Below are positions 1 through 9,481 of a stretch of DNA of 64,000 nucleotides, piece after piece. Each line of letters starts with the position of its first letter. The first letter of the stretch is position 1. Source of the stretch: Mesostigma viride (lineage: Eukaryota; Streptophyta; Mesostigmatophyceae; Mesostigmatales; Mesostigmataceae); assembly GCA_009746045.1 (NCBI GenBank), contig RPFO01000127.1:1417768-1481767 (forward strand), read 5' to 3'. Under the pieces are notes generated by a model. The model did not search any database. It saw only the letters and a program-made list of their open reading frames with translations, and was not told where the DNA came from. The translations under genes and the position numbers were made by a program.

Positions 1-1316
1 AACCCCAGCTTTGTCGAAAACTGTGCGCCTATTGAACACCACATCGTTTCGCACCGTCCAGATTGTATATAACATGCATGTGCGGAGCCATATCCACGCT
101 TGTTGTGAAAAGGTGAGCTCAAGGCCAGGGGTGCCAGTGATGCCAAAGATAATTGAGCAGGTAGACACCGGTATGATAGGCTCAGACGTCCAGGCTGCCC
201 ATAAACCAATCAACCAGTTCCAAACTCCCTGGAGGTTACACCATAAAAATCGGTGTTCCACAGTTTCAGTGGGGTTGGTACATAAACATGTAGCAGGGTG
301 TTGAAATCGCCGGTGGAGGATCTCCCCGACCCCGATGGACCGGTGCATCAAGAGGTGTTGTACGTCAGTCGCGCGGCGATCGATCAGCGGGTGGTCAGCG
401 GCGAGGGTGATGTTGCGGACCCAGGTGTGGCCAGGCCACTCAGTAGCGCCCCAGCGTGTCCGTCCGGGGTGGAATTGATGGTTTTTATGCAAGAGCATTG
501 TGTAGCCCCACTCTGCCGTGTACTCGTAAAGGCCTTTTACAATTCTGCTGTCACCCTGATTTAGCACCCAGCCAAATTCCACTGGATCCAATGACAACAT
601 GTCCAGGCGGGTTGATCCCACATGTAGCCAAATAATAGCAGCGTCAGGAAGGTTGGGGTTGGGTTGGTATACACATGATTGTTCAAGGGACCAAGGTACA
701 ACCCGAATCCGGTGGCATAGCTGGGTGGGGAGGAACACCACTGCAGTTGTAAGTTGAGCCAGACAGCCATTGTGGCCGCTCAGCGGCGCCAGTAGTTGAA
801 CGTGCAGGGTTCCAGGGGGGAGTTCTGCGATCACCTTCCCCGAGCATGTTGCGGTCGTGCTGTATGGACAAAAGCAGCACCATTCACCAGCTTTATAGGG
901 GGCACGGGGAGAAGTCATGAGTGTGTGCCAGCGGGGGGGTATGGCTTGTACTAGCGCGGCCCAGGCAGCATAAGTAGGCATATTGGGGACCCAGGCAGCC
1001 AGTTCGTTATATGTTAAGAGGCTGTAGCAGTCACCGTGGAGAATATACAGGTGGAGAATAGTGGTTACAGGGTGGGGGGATGTTATGAAGCCTTCATAGG
1101 GGTTAGGGCCACTTAAGCATCCAAAGGGGCGGTTAAGGGGGTTGAGGTATATATCATTAAAGAATAGGGGTTGGCGTGCAACTTCCTCACGTAGTGTGGG
1201 GAATAGTAGGCGGTCGGGTTTAAGTGCCATAAAGCCTTGCCATATACGAGCCCAGTACCAAACAAATGTACGACATTAATAACCCTGTCGGTACGCCGGC
1301 GCGGGAATAAACTCAA
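1..1316 (-). mobile_element. LINE ORF2 C-terminal fragment (post-RT region with zf-RVT)
   Basis: Read on the minus strand, this stretch gives interrupted protein typical of the region after reverse transcriptase in L1-like LINEs. A CxCxxxxxTVEHxFxxC signature (about 290-230) matches the zf-RVT zinc-binding domain. It is followed by W-rich sequence and WTVRNDVVFNRR near 60-30. Upstream (1260-1100) is a coherent stretch with LKPDRLLFPTLREEVARQ and NPLNRPFG. The frame shifts near 1140 and 570, so this is a decayed copy. The 3' end lies beyond the left edge of the window. Confidence 0.7.
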
Positions 1317-1424
1317 CTCAACTCAACTCAACATAATAATGTACACAATCATGGGTTTCGTCACTTTCGCCCCAAAACTAGGCGCGTTGCTGCCTTGATG
1401 GACTTCGGGACTCGGGGATTTAAA
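1317..1424. repeat. short CTCAA tandem and unassigned spacer
   Basis: About four copies of a CTCAA pentamer lie at 1317-1336, followed by about 90 bases with no recognised feature. The pentamer array resembles the short tandem tails found at LINE 3' ends elsewhere in the window, but which element it belongs to is unclear. Confidence 0.4.
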
Positions 1425-1800
1425 TTAAATTAAATTAAATTATAACATGACTCCGTTGGGAGATCGTGTAGCACGCACTATTCCCGTGGATGGATGGAGG
1501 GGGGACAAAGCCGCGAAACCGAACTAATCTAACTATAAGCTAATCTAATCTAGAAATCTAATCTAGAAAACCCTACCTATTCTACTCAGCAAAGCGCCCC
1601 TTCCGCTTGGGGGGGGGGGCTTGCCCACAGCAGGGGCGGGCGTATGAGCCTGGACAATGGTCCTCCACCTCTTCTTGTCCACCACTCGGGGATACATTAC
1701 AGTTTTTCTGAGATAGTTTGACAAATCAGGCACGCACGGAAGCCGGAAGATCAGGATGGCTAGAGGCCGGCGTGTTGTTCGCATTGCCGCACGTTTTCAT
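1425..1800 (-). mobile_element. LINE 3' end, minus orientation, with AAATT tail and terminal hairpin
   Basis: The copy begins with an (AAATT)n tail at 1425-1442, then the conserved hairpin with CTCC/GGAG stem at about 1446-1470. The next 3'-UTR blocks (GCAAAGCGCCCCTTCC, a G run, GCCCAC, a CCTGGAC block) recur at 33085-33450 on the minus strand and at 32568-32786 and 39440-39640 on the plus strand. The 5' limit near 1735-1800 is uncertain. Confidence 0.7.
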
Positions 1801-1899
1801 GCATCTATAACTTGCCTTTGTAAAGTGAAGGTCATGTTTCCATAATTTGCACAAACATCTAGGAATTTGCATGAGCAGCAGAGTGAATCATGATCATCA

Positions 1900-2134
1900 C
1901 TGTACTGTAGTGGCCGAGGGCCGGAAACCCAAACTTTAGGTCGCCTGGCCTCGAATTTGCGCTAAAACACTTAGTACGCCAAAAATACGGCCGCGGGCCA
2001 ATACGCCGAATAATACGAAAAAGTACGACGGACGTACTATAAGTGCTTAATTCATACGGACGACCATGTACTATAATCATTCGATCGTATTATACCGTAT
2101 TATACCGTATCGTACGCCGTATAATGTAACACTG
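1900..2134. mobile_element. hAT-like element, right end only
   Basis: TATACG/CGTATA-rich sequence ends in AACACTG at 2134. Its reverse complement (CAGTGTTACATTATACG) closely matches the left inverted repeat of the complete hAT-like element at 4092. The eight bases that follow (CTGGCTGG) are part of the interrupted LINE reading, as expected for an 8-bp target duplication. No matching left end or partner duplication was found upstream, so this copy looks truncated. Confidence 0.5.
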
Positions 2135-2599
2135 CTGGCTGGACTGTCTGGGCCGGGCTTGGAGGCGCGGGGCCGCGGGCGGTGGGGTTGGAGATTAGTG
2201 TCAAAACCGAGGCGATGGTGATTGGGGCTACCAGTCGGTTGCCCGCCAAAGCCACGGCTGCTAGATAGATGGGACGAAGGTCCCGTTCCGTGATCGCTTC
2301 AAACTGTTGCAGGGAGCAGGCCGACACCGCCGATGATGTGGACATCCGCATCGGCCTGCATGGCATATGCATGGGCATGCATGCTTCATTCAGTTCGCCT
2401 ACCGTACTGGCACTCGAAGGATCACCTGGTATGGGCGACCGCAAGCGACTATGCTCTTCAAGTGAACTGGTCCTGGTCCTCACGGCGCTCACCTGATAAC
2501 ATGGTGCCGAGGCATATGGACGCTCATGGACCATGCAGATGGCCGCCGGCACGTCTGGACGGCACGCCTACTACCAGGATGCTTCGACAGGTCCTGAAT
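2135..2599 (+). mobile_element. LINE ORF2 fragment (after the YADD motif), plus orientation
   Basis: Plus-strand translation contains EISVKTEAMVIGA, matching the post-YADD block of LINE reverse transcriptases. The same region on the minus strand near 34060-34110 reads EISVNKPEAMVIGA. Similarity continues along the segment to GATGCTTCGACAGGTCC. The LINE is interrupted by the solo-LTR-like insert at 2605 and resumes at 3345. Frameshifts and stops show that it is dead. Confidence 0.6.
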
Positions 2600-2604
2600 G
2601 TAGG

Positions 2605-3339
2605 TGTAACATCTAAAAATGATCATCAGCATCATCCATAGTCCAAATATGAAAGATCTTTTACCTGGGTTGCCTTCTTGAGTCACAGATCTTCAAGTAT
2701 CCAGGCAACGTTGAGATGGAGATTCCACAGCGCGTGATTTAGGGAACCACACCCCTTGTAGACACAAAGACAAGTTGGTGCCCTAGACGTCTTATGTGGA
2801 ACTGAAAGCAGTCTAGTAGTATCAAAGGGCTCTTATGAATGGACAACAAAGACAAGCTTTATTATACCATGATGGATCAAAACCAACGTGTCAACAATGG
2901 CGACCCCACGTCCTTGATATCGACGTGCTTGTCGAGCGTGCGCCTCAACCTTAGCCTGAAGAGAACCAATCTTGAAAAATCATGGAATCTTAAACAAGAT
3001 CTTCGTATCCATCCTAGTCACACAAAACAGAACAACACCACAACCAGCCTAGCTGGCAGAATCTAGACATGAGATCCTGAATCTGTAGTAAGCACTAAAG
3101 TCCCAAAGGAGCATTTAACTTGGTTGGTAGTACCGACCAACAAACTATAACCCCACGTGGAACAGGCCACGACCAATCATAAGTGCTTCTAACAGTCGGT
3201 TGACAAAGTATAAGTTGCAATTAGTAGCGCTGTCTTGGAAACCTCATAACTTTCTCAATACTGATCCAAAAGTCCTCGAATAAAAGCCAAACGTTCACAA
3301 AACAAAGGATGTAACAACAGATCATTTTTGCTTGTTACA
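2605..3339. mobile_element. Solo-LTR-like insertion, 735 bp, 5-bp target duplication
   Basis: The segment starts TGTAACA and ends TGTTACA, giving TG...CA termini, and is flanked by GTAGG at 2600-2604 and 3340-3344. LINE sequence stops at the left flank and resumes at the right. TG...CA ends with a 5-bp duplication fit a solo LTR. However, the first 20 bases match the reverse complement of the last 20 at about 17 positions, a longer terminal inverted repeat than most LTRs carry, so a small TIR element is possible. No coding potential seen. Confidence 0.6.
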
Positions 3340-3344
3340 GTAGG

Positions 3345-3755
3345 ATTTCCCACACATAGTAGGTCTTTAGAGTCTTTGTATCAGGGTATGCCCCACATTT
3401 CGGACGAGGTTAGGCAAGTTACGCAGGATAGCATTCGTAGGACATCTTAATTACTCGCACTGGTCAGTCAGGTTGAGACACCGACCTGGGTCTGGCGCCC
3501 GCCCCCAGCGGCTTGGCCAGCTGGCCAGGATCCTGACCTGGCCTGGCCCCAAGGGCATTCCTAGAAATATTGGTAAACCTGCCATGAACTAAACACAGCA
3601 GTTGCTGGCTGACCTAGTGACAGGTCCTGGAGCTCAGTAACTTTGATTGAACACTGCATTTCCTGCCTCTCTCTTGCTTGGACTGCTATGCAGAACAAGA
3701 AGAGGTGGCAGGCAATATTGGAGGCATGTCCAGGCTCACGTACACGCCAGCCCCT
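3345..3755 (+). mobile_element. LINE 3' region, left half, interrupted by the Ty3 element
   Basis: The block CCCCACATTTCGGACGAG through GCCAGCCCCT recurs, with changes, at 39100-39455 (+) and in reverse at 33290-33660. At 3755 the LINE is cut by the Ty3 LTR. It resumes at 32568 with GTGGGCAAGCG, exactly as in the uninterrupted copy at 39455. Bases 3751-3755 (CCCCT) are the left copy of the Ty3 target-site duplication. Confidence 0.75.
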
Positions 3756-5827
3756 TGTTACGCCGCGGGTATCTACCACTACCTCTACCTCTACCTGGCC
3801 TGATGCTACCTAAACTAGTCAAGCCTCCTCTAGTTAAACCTCTAGCGAAAGACGAACGAGACGATCCAGATCTCAATGCATTAACGTAAGTGTTGCTATA
3901 ATACGCCATAAGCCATTTACACAACCCGTTTATTCCAGGAATAGAGGAAGGAAACACAACTACACTGCCGTGACCCAAGCCTATATGTGTTAATTCATTT
4001 AACACACGCCGAGTGCACACACGAGGGGTAGAACGTGCATAAATGGTCACCATGCAACGGTCCAACACGCTCGGGCCGACATGGCCCTCGCCAGTGTTCA
4101 ATTATACGCCGTATTATACGGTATAATACGGTATAATACGCGTTATACAAGGTCGGGCGTATAATTTTTATCCGTTTTATACGATTTGCGTATTTTTACG
4201 TATAATACGGCGAATAACACGTATCAGCGCGCGTATAATGGGGTTTTCGCGCTCATCCGAGGTCCGGCAGCCAAATTTTTCGTGCGGGAACCAAGGCGGG
4301 AAAGCAAGGGAACTTAGAAACACTACGGAAACCATCCACTGGTTGACATTTGGCGACCGTGAGACACAAGGATCTTACAAGCAAGCTACACTGTAGCATC
4401 GCAACCCTCCATGCTGTTTAGGTCTCTAGTCTGCCCTTGCCTCTCGGGCAGCCGTGCACCGAATATTGAAGTCATACAGAAAACTGACTGGTACGAGAGC
4501 ATGGCCGCTTTACATAATTTAGGCATGATCCTTAGGTCTTGAAAAGCTTATATCCTTGGCCAGGCAGCGCTGGGATGTGCGCGGATGTGTCTCGACCTTC
4601 TGCTCGATGCGGCAACCTCGTTTCAGCAACCAGGTGGCGACCGTGCATGTGCTAACTGTTGATAGGCGGGAAATGCCCCTACATTTGAACGCGGATAGCT
4701 GTTTCACGTTATTCCTTACATGATTTATAAGCGACGACGGCCAGGAAAGGCTCGCAGCTACGTCCATCAGGTGGGCATGCTGGCTCCGTCAAGAAAGGTA
4801 ATATGCGGTTTTGATCTGGTACGTGCTATCCTGTTCACGTGTTCATTGTACTGTGTCAAGTTGTTGGGTGGATTGTAAAATAATCGTAGACCTGTAATGG
4901 AGGTTTTCTGCTTGTCTTTTGGTTGCTTTACTGCCTCTACGCATTGTTGGCTTGTGATGGTTGGGGAATACCACTACGACATGCAGATTTTGGACCAGAT
5001 TTGTCTGCTATTAGCTTATGCTTCATCGAAAGCAGTGACGTAGTGCTTGGCATTGTTTATAAATATGATAAGCTTGATAACGCGATGTTTTTTCTTGCTA
5101 AAAGCATCTCGAAACAAGTGGTTTTCTGGCCAGATCTAGCCACTATTTCTTGTTTTGCTCGCCAAAGTCAGCCTTCTTCTTGTGTGCTCCTCATGCATAC
5201 AAGAAACATGGAGATGCCCAGGACCTGCTTGCATGGAAGCATAGCCATCTTACTTCTTTTGCTTTTTTCATCTTTCCATTTCATTTGGCGTTGTTTTTTA
5301 GGGTATAATGCATAGGTAATCTAGCTCCTCGGGAACCCCGGTTTAATTACACGTCCAGTGTTCCCAAGCACTGCTGAGCAGTGGCAACCCATGTACCATG
5401 TGTAATTTAGTGTCAGAAACATGTGGACTGCTTGAAATGATATCAAAATGCATGAAACAACCCCAAAAGCGACGAAATCCAGTATTTGCGTATAATTTCC
5501 GGATAATACCGTATTATACCGTATTATCCATTATACGGACCCCGCGCGTATAACCGCGTATTGCGTATAATTGAACTCTGGCCCTCGCCTACAGATGCAC
5601 GCTGGTCCACTACATCTACAGATGCACGCTGGTCCACTACATTTTACCAAAGGATCAGGACCACTAGTAAAGTACGCGGCGCGGCGCCCCAAAGGCACCC
5701 AATGCACCACGGCACTGTTACGAGGACAATAGTGTCCCGGTAGGAGCTACACGTAAACCTAGGGACAACCGAGGCAAAAGACCTAATTTACGTCCGTAAC
5801 TACAACGAATTGTTACGCGACGTAACA
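3756..5827 (-). repeat. 3' LTR of the Ty3 element, split by a hAT-like insertion
   Basis: Excluding the insert and one 8-bp duplication, the LTR is 575 bp against 571 bp for the 5' LTR. By eye the two differ by one substitution (GAACGTGC versus GAACATGC) and a 4-bp ATGC indel after GGTCACC. Both begin TGTTACG and end CGTAACA. Such identity implies recent insertion of the Ty3 element. Confidence 0.93.
4092..5580. mobile_element. Non-autonomous hAT-like element, 1489 bp
   Basis: Inverted repeats CAGTGTTCAATTATACGC (left) and CAGAGTTCAATTATACGC (right, reverse complement) differ at one of 18 positions. The element is flanked by the 8-bp duplication GCCCTCGC (4084-4091 and 5581-5588). The 5' LTR at about 32322 preserves the empty site. 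Eight-base duplications and CAGTG-type ends are the hAT signature. Both ends carry TATACG/CGTATA-rich subterminal repeats. No transposase domain was recognised; the longest open frame (4923-5315, +) has no known motif. It must have been moved by a transposase encoded elsewhere. Confidence 0.88.
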
Positions 5828-5839
5828 CCTCCCCCCCAC
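5828..5839 (-). promoter_or_regulatory. Polypurine tract of the Ty3 element
   Basis: Immediately inside the 3' LTR the minus strand reads TGTGGGGGGGAGG. A purine run at exactly this place primes plus-strand DNA synthesis in LTR retrotransposons. Confidence 0.8.
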
Positions 5840-6197
5840 AAAGGTAGGGAGCCCTCTCCCTACGCACAGGGAGGAAAACAAGGGGTAGGAAACCTAATGC
5901 ACCCAGCACACACCAACACAATCGGCAGACCATCCAAGATACAAGGCACCAACGTATTAACTCGGTCTCCACCACCACGCCGGGAGGTGTAGGGTTAGCC
6001 AGCACCAAGCCTGGTGGTAGGTTCCCCTAACTGCCTGGAACAAAGTCCTTGCCGGGGGGGGACGGCACTGGGCAGGACACACAGAGTAAACAAATCAGTA
6101 CCAAGGACCAAGAACGACCAGTCAACTGGCCAGAACGTGAGGGCGACTCTATATACCGGAGGGACAACACCCTCAGGTCGGGCCTAAGGCCCTCTAT

Positions 6198-7307
6198 CTA
6201 ATGGCCATCCGTCTGGTAGGTACCACGGGAGGCCAGCAGGACATCCAGGTACGCCTGGTAGTGAGACACATCCTCAGCATTGTCGTGCCTATCTACAGTG
6301 AGGAAAACATCGGCCCACACGCCGTCAGGAAAAAGACCCAGGAAGGCCCAGTAATACCTATGCTGCGTAAGAACGACCTGGCCCCGGGCCCAGTCCAGGA
6401 AACCACAGGCAAAGAGGCGTAGGAAAGGCTCTACCGCGATCAGGCAGAGAGCCCGCAGGAGCAGGCGATGGTACCGGATCCGTGGGCGCATACCCGTCGG
6501 GAAGAACAGATCTACCAGGGGCTCCACGTTGGACGGCCACAACCGGATATGCCGAATCTCACGGGAGCGCCACCGACGGGCACACTGTCGCGACCCGAAC
6601 GTCTCGAGGTAGTCGCTAGCCCGGGGAGGAGGATGACCCCGAGAGTCCAAACCCTGGCCCGGGATGGGCGCTGGACGACGGGCATCCCACTCTAGGATGG
6701 GCTGAAGGACCGTGCTGTACGTGGCACCCGGCACCGCAGGAAACTCTACCGTAAGGGCATCTGAGGCCATAATGCCCAGAGGCGGAGGGTAAACCCACTG
6801 GAACCCGCCGTAGGTGTCCAAGTCATTGTGGCGCCTAGCCCAGCGATACAGGACGCGCCGAACCAGGATCTCACCCTGGAACACCGGATCAGCTAAAATA
6901 ACCATATCGAAAGGAGGCCGATCAGTCTCAACTGGTAGGCCACGGTCCCGCGGCGCCCGACACACCTGGGAGAAACCGTAGGACATGGGCGAAATGGCGA
7001 GCTCGGCGGAGGCGCGCGGTAGGTCACACTGGCGGCAGGCGAGCGCAGACATACCGTACCCAAAGACAGGCGTGTCGCGCGACTCCGGAGTCGCATGCAC
7101 CACAGAAGGGGCCCGATCCCGATCGCCCTCTGACAACTCCCGAAGGGAATCGGCAGCGCGGGTGGCGCGGGGGTCAGAGCCACTGGACCGAACTACCGCA
7201 GCCAAAGACCGCGGGGCCGAAGGGACAGGGGCCGCCGAAGGGGTAGGAACCGGCACAGACGGCTGCGGAGGGGAGGGGACAACCAACCACCCGTCGACCG
7301 CAGACAT
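6198..7307 (-). CDS. Ty3 ORF downstream of pol, unknown function
   Basis: This open frame of 369 codons starts 27 bases after the pol stop codon and ends about 370 bases before the 3' LTR, the position env-like genes occupy in some Ty3 elements. The first 60 or so residues are rich in P, S, A and R. The rest is mixed, with many W, R and F residues and a weakly hydrophobic stretch (LLLRALCLIAVEPFLRLFACG, residues about 280-300). I see no signal peptide, clear membrane anchor, zinc motif or catalytic motif. It is uninterrupted, unlike gag-pol of the same copy, which argues that it is a real coding region. It could be an accessory structural or regulatory protein; function is not assigned. Confidence 0.6.
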   Translation of the reverse strand: MSAVDGWLVVPSPPQPSVPVPTPSAAPVPSAPRSLAAVVRSSGSDPRATRAADSLRELSEGDRDRAPSVVHATPESRDTPVFGYGMSALACRQCDLPRASAELAISPMSYGFSQVCRAPRDRGLPVETDRPPFDMVILADPVFQGEILVRRVLYRWARRHNDLDTYGGFQWVYPPPLGIMASDALTVEFPAVPGATYSTVLQPILEWDARRPAPIPGQGLDSRGHPPPRASDYLETFGSRQCARRWRSREIRHIRLWPSNVEPLVDLFFPTGMRPRIRYHRLLLRALCLIAVEPFLRLFACGFLDWARGQVVLTQHRYYWAFLGLFPDGVWADVFLTVDRHDNAEDVSHYQAYLDVLLASRGTYQTDGH

Positions 7308-7333
7308 AACATAAGAGAGGAGAAGGTCTACAA

Positions 7334-8977
7334 CTAGAGCTTGTGCAGGGTTTTATATTCCTGCAGCAGGCGACTACACCCATCTAGCTCACTCTCCGTA
7401 TACCAGACCTTATCTACTTCACTACGAGCATACATCCACTTCACTTTATACTGACGCTGGGTACCGCGGCCCTTTTTGATATCTCTATGGGCCACGATGC
7501 TTTCTACTTCGTCTTCTACTTCCCCAGTGTCAGGGTTATGCTCTAAAGGGGCAGGCGCTAGCTCTCTACCAGCGAACGTACTAGGGTGGTACAGTTTCAG
7601 CTGGCTCCTATGGAAGGTGTTCGAATGTGTCTGCCAAGAGGTAGGGATATCGACTTTATATAGAAAATTTCCTACTCTAGACAAAACATGGAAGGGTCCT
7701 AAGAAGGCGGGCCTAAGTTTGACCTTAAGTTCTGCTTCAAACTTATGAGCAAAACGGCCAACACGGGGGCCTTCTACTAATACTAGATCTCCTATTTCTA
7801 TCTCAGGTGCTCTTCTATCTAAGGAGGCACGCAACCTAGCAAGGTACTTAGACTGAGCTTTTTGGTACCCTGAGATCGCGTGGTCATGAGCAGTTTTCAT
7901 TCTATCTAGTAAGGACCGTACACCTTCTACAGTATCTCGGGACACATCATCCTTGTCCCGTAGAGGACTAGCTAAGAGAGAGGTAGGGGTAAGAGGCTGT
8001 CTACCAGTATCTAGGAAGAAGGGCGTATATCCATGCGCAGCCTGGGGGCAATTGTTGAGGGAGAATTCTACTAAACATAAATAATCCTCCCAATCACTTC
8101 CCGAGCCATTCACATAGTGCCTAAGCGCTTCTTCCACTACCCTATTAAGACGCTCTACTAAATGAGAGGAGGAGGAGTGGTAGGCAGTACCGTAGGTAAC
8201 CTTGGTACCGATGGCAGCGAAAAACTGCTGCCAAAAATCTGAGGTAAATAACTTATCCTTATCACTAATAAACTTCCTACTCAAACCATGATATCTGTAT
8301 ACATTATTGAGGTATAGGCGTGCGCAGTCACGTGCTGTGAGTTCTAAAGGACACGGCACGAGATGGCACATACGAGTAAAACGATCTATGAACACAAGGA
8401 TCTGGGCATTGCCCCTCTCATTCTTTCTAAAAGGTCCTACAAAATCCATCATGATAGAATCCCACGGCATGATGGGGTCAGGCAAGGTCCTAGGTTCTGC
8501 TATCTGTCCTACGTTATTGGGTTTCATCTCCTGGCAAGATTGACAAGTTCTAACATACTCATCTACATCCAAGGTTATAAAGGGAAGGCCAGTAATAAGA
8601 GCGGGCTACTAGGTCCCGTACCCGTTTACCACCCTGATGAGCAGCTAAGTCATGCAACTCAAAGAGCAAGGAGGAGCGATAGATAGGAGGGACATACAGG
8701 CGCCATTGAGGGGGAGAATCTGCTATCTGCACATATAAAAACCCACCTACGAATTTACAAGGGTGCTTGCCTAATTGTTGGGGATGTGCAGCAATGGCAG
8801 CTAATGCTTCCGGCTCAGTGGCCGTAAATCTACTAATAAGACGTTCAAGATCAGAGGTAGGCATCGCTACAGAGGTATCCAGAACAGGTTTAAAGAGATC
8901 TCCTACCGCCTTGCCAAAGAGAAGGGGAGGTCCTAGAGGGACTATGTTTTCATAAGACTTTCCTGACCTAGTCGCTA
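7334..8977 (-). pseudogene. Ty3 pol 3' part: integrase and chromodomain
   Basis: This is the downstream half of pol, separated from RNase H by CACTA-A. The integrase HHCC zinc domain is visible as HDLAAHQGGKRVRDL, YYWPSL and CQSCQ. The frame shifts once near 8570-8585, in the middle of the domain. The DDE core shows D in MDFVGPF, D in FISDKDKLFTS and E in LVERLNRVVEE. The last 60 or so residues form a chromodomain (VESIVAHRDI, QYKVKWMY, VWYTESEL, LLQEYK), which in chromoviruses steers integration to marked chromatin. The stop lies at 7334-7336. Apart from the frameshift, the 412-codon integrase-chromodomain frame is open. Confidence 0.9.
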
Positions 8978-9340
8978 CACTAGGAACTCAATTTCTGAGA
9001 AAGTTCTCAAAACCCTCAATTTTCTCACCTTTTGTGAGAATTTTTTGAGAAAATTGAGAAAAATCTCAATTTTTTTCCGCAAACGCTAGGCAAGAAATCT
9101 CACCAGGGTGAGATTCTGGTGAGAAAAAGGGCGTTTTGGTGAGATTGGGGTGAGAAAAAACCCTAAAGTGAGAAAAAAGGTGAGAATGGGTGAGAAAAAG
9201 ACAGAAAGATTGAGAAAATTGAGAAAATTGAGAAGTTTCTCACCAACACGAGAAAAATCACTAACACGAGAAAAATCACAAGTCAACGTGGTGAGAAATT
9301 TCTCACCAAGAGTGTAACACGAGAAAAATCATTAGCTTTA
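8978..9340. repeat. CACTA-A left subterminal repeats (TGAGAAA motifs)
   Basis: More than 15 copies of GTGAGAAA/TGAGAAAA and its complement TTCTCAC lie within 360 bases of the left end. In En/Spm elements, repeats of this kind near both ends bind the element's own accessory protein during transposition. Confidence 0.85.
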
Positions 9341-9481
9341 TTTCATTAAGTCCTTAACGTGAAAAAAAACTCAACCACTTTGATATGCAATATAGGGTGC
9401 ACCACAAAGGTGCAATATAGGGTTCATACAATATAAAACAGCACATCATTCCATAAACAATGCTGTCATGCCCAAATTAAA

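Noticed and set aside
4923-5315. 130-codon frame in the hAT-like element as a transposase remnant
   Set aside because: No hAT dimerisation motif or catalytic block is visible; composition is AT-rich and the frame is likely chance.
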